Positions 13,968-19,219 of a DNA stretch of 19,219 nucleotides are shown in pieces. The stretch spans positions 1-19,219 of the forward strand of contig PHDR01000010.1 in NCBI GenBank assembly GCA_002841035.1, in the 5' to 3' direction. The notes under the pieces were generated by a model. It ran no database searches. It was not told the origin of the DNA and worked only from the letters and a program-made list of their open reading frames with translations. The DNA comes from Bacteroidetes bacterium HGW-Bacteroidetes-12 (GTDB lineage Bacteria > Bacteroidota > Bacteroidia > Flavobacteriales_E > Vicingaceae). Position 1 is the stretch's first letter. Each line of letters begins with the position of its first letter. The position numbers were made by a program, and so were the translations under genes.

Positions 13968-16211
13968 ATGACACAAAAATCTAAAATTATCTACACCAAA
14001 ACAGATGAAGCTCCAGCATTAGCTACCTATTCTTTTTTACCAATTGTTAAAGCGATTACTAAAACTGCTAATATTGAAGTTGAATCGAAAGACATTTCAT
14101 TAGCCGCACGAATTTTAGCTGCTTTCCCTGAATACTTAACCGAACAACAACGTGTTTCCGATGATTTAAGTTATTTAGGTAAATTAGCTGTTTCGCCCGA
14201 AGCAAACATAATAAAATTACCTAACATTAGTGCTTCCATTCCGCAATTAAAAGAAGCAATTAAGGAACTACAAGCTAAAGGATATGCTCTACCTAATTAC
14301 ACCGAAAACCCTACCAACGATAAAGAAAAAGAAGCAAAATTAAAATACGATAAAATTAAAGGAAGTGCTGTAAATCCTGTATTACGTGAAGGAAATTCCG
14401 ACCGAAGAGCTCCAAAAGCCGTAAAAAATTATGCAAGAAAACATCCACACAGCATGGGTGCTTGGAGTGCTACTTCAACATCGCACGTTAGCCACATGGA
14501 AAATGGTGATTTTTACCACAGCGAACAATCTATTGAAGTATCTAACCCAACCAATGCTCAAATAAAATTTATTGGACAAGATGGAACAACCACTGTTTTA
14601 AAAGAAAATTTACCCTTGCAAGCCTTAGAATTGATTGACTCTTCGTGCATGGAAGCAAAAGCATTACGAACATTTATTGCCGAACAAATTGAAGATGCCA
14701 AGAAAAAAAATGTATTATTTTCTGTACATTTAAAAGCAACCATGATGAAAGTGTCGGACCCAGTAATTTTTGGGCATTTTGTTTCTGTTTTTTTTAGTGA
14801 AGTTTTTGAAAAATATGCCGAAACATTCAAAAAACTAGGCATTAATCCCAACAACGGATTAGCCGATTTATATGCAAAAATTAATACGCTTTCTGGAGGA
14901 GAAAAACAAGCCATAGAAAACGACATTAATGCCTGTTATGCCAAACGCCCCGAAATTGCGATGGTTGATTCGGCAAAAGGAATAACCAATTTACACATGC
15001 CCAATGATGTAATTATTGATGCCTCTATGCCTGCCTACATTAGAAACTCAGGGCAAATGTGGAGTTCTGATGGAAAAGCAAAAGACACTAAATTTGTAAT
15101 TCCAGATACAAGTTATGCCGAATTTTATCAAGTAGTTATTGATGATTGCAAAAAAAATGGAGCGTTTAACCCAACCACAATGGGAAGTGTTCCTAATGTT
15201 GGCTTAATGGCACAAGCAGCCGAAGAATATGGTTCGCACGATAAAACCTTTATAGCATCAGGTTTAGGAACTATTGTTGTAGTTGATGAAAACGATAAAA
15301 TATTTTTAGAGCAAAAAGTAGAACAAGGCGATATTTTTAGGTTATGCCAAACCAAAGATGCTCCCATTCAAAATTGGGTAAAACTAGCCGTAACAAGAGC
15401 AAGAGCATCGCAAACACCAGCCGTTTTTTGGTTAGATGAAAACAGAGCTCATGATGCTAAAATTATTGAAAAAGTAGAAAGATACTTACCTAATTACGAT
15501 ACATCAGGACTAGAAATTCACATTATGTCGTTGGTAGATGCTATGAAATTTACGTTGGAACGAATTAGAGCAGGAAAAGATACAATTTCGGTTACAGGAA
15601 ACGTAATGCGTGATTATTTAACCGATTTATTCCCAATTTTAGAAGTAGGAACAAGTGCAAAAATGCTATCTATTGTGCCTTTAATGAATGGTGGAGGATT
15701 GTTTGAAACAGGTGCTGGAGGTTCTGCACCAAAACATGTGGAGCAATTTTTAACTGAAGGACACTTAAGATGGGATTCATTAGGTGAATTTTTTGCATTG
15801 GCTGTTTCTTTAGAACATTTGAGCGAAATAAATAATAATCCCAAAGCAAAAATTTTAGCTGATACATTAGATGAAGCAACAGGCAAATTTTTAGAAAATG
15901 ATAAATCCCCTTCCAGAAAAGTTGGTGAATTAGATGTGAGAGGAAGCCATTTCTATTTAGCCATGTATTGGGCAGAAGCCTTAGCAAAACAATCTTCAGA
16001 CATAGAATTAAAAACTAAATTTACACCCATAGCTCACGATTTAATATCGAGCGAAGCAACGATAGTAGGCGAGTTGAACAATGCACAAGGACACCCAATA
16101 GATATTGGTGGGTATTATTTTCCATCTGTTGAAAAAACAACCAAAGAAATGACACCAAGTGGAACGCTAAATGCTATTTTGGAAGAAATAAACAAAACAC
16201 AATTGGCTTAA
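13968..16211 (+). CDS. icd: NADP-dependent isocitrate dehydrogenase, monomeric type
   Basis: TCA-cycle enzyme oxidising isocitrate to 2-oxoglutarate with NADP. It has 747 residues, the size of the monomeric IDH-II class and unrelated in sequence to the 45-kDa dimeric type. Residues I recall as substrate/metal ligands in the Azotobacter vinelandii enzyme are all found one position later: S133, N136, R140 and R146 (in SAVNPVLREGNSDRR), K256 (HLKATMMKVSDP), D351 (IIDASMP), Y421, and D549 and D553 (MRDYLTDLF). The NADP-contacting H590 and R601 (GSAPKHVEQF; GHLRWDS) are also present. ATG 13968 gives the normal N-terminus. A hairpin terminator follows. It should be a fully active cytoplasmic enzyme. 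Confidence 0.97.
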   Translation: MTQKSKIIYTKTDEAPALATYSFLPIVKAITKTANIEVESKDISLAARILAAFPEYLTEQQRVSDDLSYLGKLAVSPEANIIKLPNISASIPQLKEAIKELQAKGYALPNYTENPTNDKEKEAKLKYDKIKGSAVNPVLREGNSDRRAPKAVKNYARKHPHSMGAWSATSTSHVSHMENGDFYHSEQSIEVSNPTNAQIKFIGQDGTTTVLKENLPLQALELIDSSCMEAKALRTFIAEQIEDAKKKNVLFSVHLKATMMKVSDPVIFGHFVSVFFSEVFEKYAETFKKLGINPNNGLADLYAKINTLSGGEKQAIENDINACYAKRPEIAMVDSAKGITNLHMPNDVIIDASMPAYIRNSGQMWSSDGKAKDTKFVIPDTSYAEFYQVVIDDCKKNGAFNPTTMGSVPNVGLMAQAAEEYGSHDKTFIASGLGTIVVVDENDKIFLEQKVEQGDIFRLCQTKDAPIQNWVKLAVTRARASQTPAVFWLDENRAHDAKIIEKVERYLPNYDTSGLEIHIMSLVDAMKFTLERIRAGKDTISVTGNVMRDYLTDLFPILEVGTSAKMLSIVPLMNGGGLFETGAGGSAPKHVEQFLTEGHLRWDSLGEFFALAVSLEHLSEINNNPKAKILADTLDEATGKFLENDKSPSRKVGELDVRGSHFYLAMYWAEALAKQSSDIELKTKFTPIAHDLISSEATIVGELNNAQGHPIDIGGYYFPSVEKTTKEMTPSGTLNAILEEINKTQLA

Positions 16212-16232
16212 TTTTAGCTAATTTCACACACT

Positions 16233-16266
16233 AAAATCTCATTCATTACTGAATGGGATTTTTTTA
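16233..16266 (+). terminator. Rho-independent terminator after icd
   Basis: AAAATCTCATTCA (16233-16245), a TTAC loop and TGAATGGGATTTTT (16250-16263) form a stem of about 12 bp with one G-T wobble, followed by a T-run. It starts 21 bp after the icd stop. Confidence 0.85.
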
Positions 16267-16270
16267 TTCC

Positions 16271-16278
16271 TATTTTTG
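16271..16278 (+). promoter_or_regulatory. -7 element for the thiamine-binding protein/pnuC pair
   Basis: TATTTTTG is a perfect TAnnTTTG match placed directly after the icd terminator, giving a leader of about 13 nt before ATG 16297. No clear -33 TTTG is seen. There is no TPP-riboswitch-like CUGAGA element in the short gap. Confidence 0.4.
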
Positions 16279-16296
16279 ATTAAAAAATTACCACAA

Positions 16297-16545
16297 ATGA
16301 AAACAACTATCGAAATAAGCAATTACCCACTAAATGCTGATTATATTCCGCCAATAAAAGATTTTATTGACCGAATAAATTTACATCCAAACTTAATCAT
16401 AAGAGCCAATGCAACTAGTACACAAATTGTTGGAGAATATGATGAGGTAATGCCTATTTTACAAAAAGAAATAAAAACATCCTTTGAAAAATATGGCAAA
16501 ATGATTTTTGTAATTAAAGTGCTGAATGGTGCATTGGATATTTAG
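16297..16545 (+). CDS. YkoF/MTH1187-like thiamine-binding protein
   Basis: Small single-domain protein, 82 residues, with no signal peptide. The pattern of an N-terminal beta strand (TIEISNYPLN), the middle NATSTQIVGEYDEVMPIL segment and a final strand MIFVIKVLNG resembles the ferredoxin-like YkoF/DUF77 family, which binds thiamine or its hydroxymethylpyrimidine moiety. The recognised part is the STQ(I/V)xGxYDEV element. The ATG at 16297 is preferred over an in-frame TTG at 16276, which lies inside the -7 promoter box. Its last 20 bases overlap the start of the transporter gene, implying co-expression; a role in holding thiamine for uptake or salvage is inferred. The assignment rests on recall of the family. 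Confidence 0.68.
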   Translation: MKTTIEISNYPLNADYIPPIKDFIDRINLHPNLIIRANATSTQIVGEYDEVMPILQKEIKTSFEKYGKMIFVIKVLNGALDI

Positions 16546-17116
16546 CCATATAGCTTTATTACTTGAAATTAGTGCTGTAATTTTTGGTGTTTTTTATGTT
16601 TTTCTAGCTGCAAAAAACAACAATTGGTGTTGGATTTTTGGAATTTTAGGTTCCGCCATAAGTATTGCTTTATTTTTGCTCTATGCTAAATTATATGCCG
16701 AAGCCGCTTTGTATTTCTTCTATGTTCTTGCTGGATTTTATGGCTGGGTGAATTGGAAAAATCAAAAAAAACATAACGAAGTTTATCAACACTCCTTTCA
16801 AAAACATATTTTCATTTTACTAATAGGCTCACTCTTTTCTATCGGACTATATTTTATCTTTGCTTGCTTTTTTAAAGAAGCACAAAAACCTTTAATTGAC
16901 TCCTTTACAACTGTTTTTAGTTTTATAGCCACTTATTTAACGGCCAAAAAATGGATAGAAAACTGGATATATTGGGTTTTTATTGATTTAGTTTCTACCT
17001 ACCTTTATTTTAGCCGAGGGTTAGAAATTTACGCTTTATTGATGTTTTCCTATTCATTTATAGCTATTTATGGTTATTTACAATGGAAAAAATTAATACT
17101 TATTAAACAAAGCTAA
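16526..17116 (+). CDS. pnuC: PnuC-family vitamin transporter (probably thiamine or nicotinamide riboside)
   Basis: Inner-membrane facilitator of the PnuC family, 196 residues, about seven hydrophobic helices (near 6-27, 33-53, 58-76, 94-115, 125-139, 145-162, 167-186). Family features: FYGWVNWK (71-78) and the C-terminal block ENWIYWVFIDLVSTYLYFSR (145-164), then YGYLQWKK (182-189), which hold the aromatic/amide residues that line the vitamin site. PnuC takes up nicotinamide riboside; close relatives carry thiamine (PnuT) or riboflavin. The overlapping upstream gene for a thiamine-binding-type protein favours thiamine here, but that is context only. The ATG at 16526 lies inside the previous gene (20-nt overlap), suggesting coupled translation. 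Confidence 0.85.
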   Translation: MVHWIFSHIALLLEISAVIFGVFYVFLAAKNNNWCWIFGILGSAISIALFLLYAKLYAEAALYFFYVLAGFYGWVNWKNQKKHNEVYQHSFQKHIFILLIGSLFSIGLYFIFACFFKEAQKPLIDSFTTVFSFIATYLTAKKWIENWIYWVFIDLVSTYLYFSRGLEIYALLMFSYSFIAIYGYLQWKKLILIKQS

Positions 17117-17278
17117 AACTTAGCACTTAAAAAACCCCTGTTTTTATAAGCAGCTTTATTCTGCTTTTAGCAAACAATAATTACTGTAGAAATTTAAAGA
17201 TTCGTCATTCCCCGACATTTTAAATCATTTTAAAGTTCTATTTTTATACGAATTGTGTAAACACTTAAATATTTGATT

Positions 17279-18565
17279 TTGAAAACTATATTAACAGTTA
17301 TTTTGTTTTATATTGTTTGTTCGTCTAACGCACAGATTACGATAAGCGGTGTTGTTATAAATGAAGCGACTAAAGAGCCATTAGAATATGCCTCCATTAG
17401 TATTTTAAACCAATCTTTCGGAACAATTTCTAATGGTTCTGGTGCTTTTACGTTTCATTTAGACCCTAAATTTTTAAACGATACATTGGTTATTTCTTCC
17501 TTAGGATATATTCCATTTAAAAAAAAGATAGCAAGCCTTATTCAGTTAGATTCGGCAATTTATGAATTAACTCCCACAGAAATAAACCTTACCGAATTTT
17601 TAGTAACTAGTTTAAGTGCAAATGAAATTGTAAAAAAAGCGATACAAAATATTCCTAAAAACTATCCAAAAAGCCCTTTCTTACTAAAAGGATTTTACAG
17701 GCATTTTAGAAATGAAAACGACCAATGTGTTGATTTAATAGAAATGGCATTAATTTTAAAAGACAAAGACTATTCAGCCCCTTATAAAGTTAAAACAGAA
17801 GATAAAGAAGCTTACATAAGCAGGTATCAGGAATCTCCTGTTACTGAAGAAATTTATGTCGAACAATTTAGAAGAAGCTTTAATAATCAAAACTTTTATA
17901 AAGAATATTTTTTTAATAACAACATGATTGTTGAAATGCTTAGAAATAATAGGGTAAAATATAGAAATTTTGAACTAGACACCAATATTACAAACTATTA
18001 TTTTGCTGGGCAATTAATGTTAAATGATAAAAATGTATTTATCATATCAACCGAAAAAGAAGGTGGAGCTAAAATTTATATTGATGCAGAAACTTTTGCT
18101 ATTATAAAATTAGAAAATTATGTGCCTTGGTCGGGAAATTATTTATTTCAGAAAAAAGTGAAAAATTACGATAAAGCCATTGAGCGAGAAAGATCAATGA
18201 GAATAACGCTTGAGTTTCAAGAGTTAAATAATAAAATGTATCTTAAATACTTAAATTATGCGTGGAGTTATGAAATTTACTCCGAAGAAAAACAAAAAAC
18301 AGTAGTGCTTTTTGATGTTAATAATTTATTGGTAATTAACGAAATAATAGAATATCCAAAAAAATCAGATTTTGATGGGACAAAAAAAATGAAAAAAAAT
18401 CAGCGATTAGAAAATTTTAATTGTGCTTACCACGAAAGTTTTTGGGTTAATTATAACTTAATAGAAATCAATCCAATAAAAAAAATACATTTGCAAGAGT
18501 TGGAAAAAAAAGTACCTTTAAAAAAACAATTTAAACAAAGTCAAGAGAAAAAAACAGGCAACTAA
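17279..18565 (+). CDS. Exported CarbopepD_reg_2 (carboxypeptidase-like regulatory) domain protein
   Basis: Predicted exported protein of about 428 residues. A signal peptide KTILTVILFYIVCSSNA ends before Q-I-T. A CarbopepD_reg_2 beta-sandwich follows (about 20-95: ISGVVINEATKEPLEYASI, GTISNGSGAFTF, LVISSLGY), as found at the N-terminus of TonB-dependent receptors and DUF5686 proteins. The remaining ~330 residues (from about LLKGFYRHFRN onward) are rich in charged beta-type sequence with no domain I can name, and the C-terminal tail is very Lys-rich. There is no beta-barrel or T9SS domain visible. No ATG exists at the start: TTG 17279 gives the best signal peptide, and TTG 17273 adds two residues. 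It is followed 57 bp later by another exported protein. Function unknown. Confidence 0.75.
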   Translation: MKTILTVILFYIVCSSNAQITISGVVINEATKEPLEYASISILNQSFGTISNGSGAFTFHLDPKFLNDTLVISSLGYIPFKKKIASLIQLDSAIYELTPTEINLTEFLVTSLSANEIVKKAIQNIPKNYPKSPFLLKGFYRHFRNENDQCVDLIEMALILKDKDYSAPYKVKTEDKEAYISRYQESPVTEEIYVEQFRRSFNNQNFYKEYFFNNNMIVEMLRNNRVKYRNFELDTNITNYYFAGQLMLNDKNVFIISTEKEGGAKIYIDAETFAIIKLENYVPWSGNYLFQKKVKNYDKAIERERSMRITLEFQELNNKMYLKYLNYAWSYEIYSEEKQKTVVLFDVNNLLVINEIIEYPKKSDFDGTKKMKKNQRLENFNCAYHESFWVNYNLIEINPIKKIHLQELEKKVPLKKQFKQSQEKKTGN

Positions 18566-18622
18566 AAAGATATGTAATAGGTAAGACATGTTTTGATGTT
18601 AAAATAATGTAATTTAGTAGCT

Positions 18623-19156
18623 ATGCTTAGAATAATATTACTTTTTTTAATTTTTACAATAACAACTATTGGAACTGCACAAGATTCAACTTACTATACA
18701 TGTGTAAATTGCTCTAATGGTCTTTTTGTGCAATCAGAAATTATTAAAGAAAAAAAACAAGTTTATATTGTTAATTTTAACAAAACAGACAATCCTTTTA
18801 GAATAGACAACAAAAAAAAAGACGTGCATTGTGTTCACTGCGACAACCACACAGGATACGAAGAAGAAGATGGAACAATAAAAGTAGTGCATACAGCCGT
18901 ACATAAAAATGGAAACTCTTATGATTGCAATACGTGTAAAAAACCCTTATTCGATGAAAAAGATTTGAAAGAAAATTCACAAAACGCATATATTTTCAAC
19001 CGTGTGAACAACACAGATGTTGCCATTGCAAATCGTTCGTATATACTACATGAAAAAAAATTATATTGTAGTTTCTGTTATGATAGTATAGGGAAATCCC
19101 AAAAGAAAAATAAGCTAAAAATCTTTAAAAAGAATATTAAAAAACCTCAGTCTTGA
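18623..19156 (+). CDS. Exported protein with two MsrB-like CxxC/CxxC zinc-ribbon units
   Basis: 177 residues. A signal peptide (1-19, cut near GTA-Q) is followed by two units, each with two CxxC pairs: C27/C30 with C70/C73, and C102/C105 with C149/C152. Unit 1 reads YTCVNCSNGLF, then about 38 residues, then VHCVHCDNHTGYEEEDG. That closely mimics the structural-zinc part of methionine sulfoxide reductase B (YxCxxCxxxLF ... CxxCxxHxGH). Unit 2 repeats the pattern (YDCNTCKKPLF ... LYCSFCYDSIG). The catalytic Cys/Ser segment of MsrB (RYC(I/V)NS) is missing, so reductase activity is not expected; the fold is probably the beta-tent shared by MsrB, Yippee and cereblon CULT domains. The tail is Lys-rich. 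The stop codon region overlaps the convergent gene at the right edge by 10 bp. Confidence 0.7.
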   Translation: MLRIILLFLIFTITTIGTAQDSTYYTCVNCSNGLFVQSEIIKEKKQVYIVNFNKTDNPFRIDNKKKDVHCVHCDNHTGYEEEDGTIKVVHTAVHKNGNSYDCNTCKKPLFDEKDLKENSQNAYIFNRVNNTDVAIANRSYILHEKKLYCSFCYDSIGKSQKKNKLKIFKKNIKKPQS

Positions 19157-19219
19157 AGCTTTTCTCTAATAAGTTTAATTTGGATTTCATTATAACCTCC
19201 TTGGTCAGTCATAAACCAA
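19147..19219 (-). CDS. C-terminus of an unidentified gene (runs off the right edge)
   Basis: The minus strand is open from the right edge to a TGA at 19147-19149, encoding W-F-M-T-D-Q-G-G-Y-N-E-I-Q-I-K-L-I-R-E-K-L-Q-D. The helical charged tail looks protein-like, and a convergent gene here explains why the plus-strand gene simply ends. Twenty-three residues are too few to name a family. Confidence 0.35.
   Translation of the reverse strand, partial: WFMTDQGGYNEIQIKLIREKLQD

Noticed and set aside
14558..14926. 122-codon open frame on the minus strand inside icd
   Set aside because: It lies wholly within a securely identified enzyme gene, has no recognisable product, and follows the codon shadow of the plus-strand frame. 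The other antisense frames in icd (15128-15367, 15614-15987) were rejected for the same reason.
16212..16296. TPP riboswitch ahead of the thiamine-binding/pnuC pair
   Set aside because: The gap is only 85 bp, mostly taken by the icd terminator, and lacks the conserved CUGAGA and GAUG-type elements.
17148..17166. Possible terminator hairpin AAGCAG/CTGCTT after pnuC
   Set aside because: Only a 6-bp stem with a 7-nt loop, no GC-rich core and a short T-run. The rest of the 17117-17278 gap shows only a short direct repeat (CATTTTAAA twice near 17215-17235) and no clear promoter.
18592..18617. Promoter TTTG...TAATTTAG before the MsrB-like protein gene
   Set aside because: The -7 box has a mismatch in the TTTG part and the spacer is only 14 nt, so it is too weak to list as a feature; the gene may be co-transcribed with the one 57 bp upstream.

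Overview
The window is AT-rich (roughly one third GC by eye) and comes from a member of the Bacteroidetes, most likely Flavobacteriia or a close relative. The signs are consistent: a protein with a type IX secretion (T9SS) type A sorting domain, a CarbopepD_reg_2 protein, promoters of the TTTG-N19/21-TAnnTTTG type, almost no Shine-Dalgarno sequences, and enzyme versions typical of that group (monomeric NADP-isocitrate dehydrogenase, eukaryote/archaeal-like alpha2 glycyl-tRNA synthetase, ~600-residue UbiD).

Layout, left to right. The C-terminal two thirds of glyS run in from the left edge (+). Next come a DUF4143 AAA-type ATPase (+) and a UbiD-family decarboxylase (+). A long secreted T9SS beta-propeller protein (-) faces ubiD across a degenerate palindromic repeat. 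Then follows a toxin-like block: a class II Fic AMP-transferase with a C-terminal winged helix (+), tail to tail with a hipBA toxin-antitoxin pair (-). A KefF/MdaB-type flavodoxin-fold oxidoreductase (+) overlaps tail to tail with a long-chain polyprenyl diphosphate synthase (-). Upstream of that synthase lie an exported aminopeptidase P (-) and, beyond a clear terminator, rpmB (-). Divergent from rpmB is a monomeric isocitrate dehydrogenase (+), then an overlapping pair encoding a YkoF-like thiamine-binding protein and a PnuC-family transporter (+). Two predicted exported proteins follow (+), one with a CarbopepD_reg_2 domain and one with two tandem MsrB-like zinc-ribbon units. The last ~70 bases hold the C-terminus of an unidentified minus-strand gene.

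Most genes are housekeeping: translation (glyS, rpmB), quinone side chain and possibly head-group chemistry (polyprenyl synthase, UbiD), the TCA cycle (icd) and vitamin uptake (thiamine-binding protein plus PnuC). The accessory character lies in three places: the DUF4143 ATPase, the Fic/HipBA block, and the secreted proteins. The intergenic DNA there is rich in structure: direct repeats at the hipBA and ATPase promoters, a three-copy 8-bp site around the Fic promoter, nested inverted repeats before ubiD, and degenerate copies of dispersed repeats flanking Fic and HipBA. The best candidates for something new are the two-unit MsrB-like secreted zinc protein near the right end and the operator-like architecture of the Fic and HipBA genes. 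I saw no CRISPR array, transposase, tRNA or rRNA.
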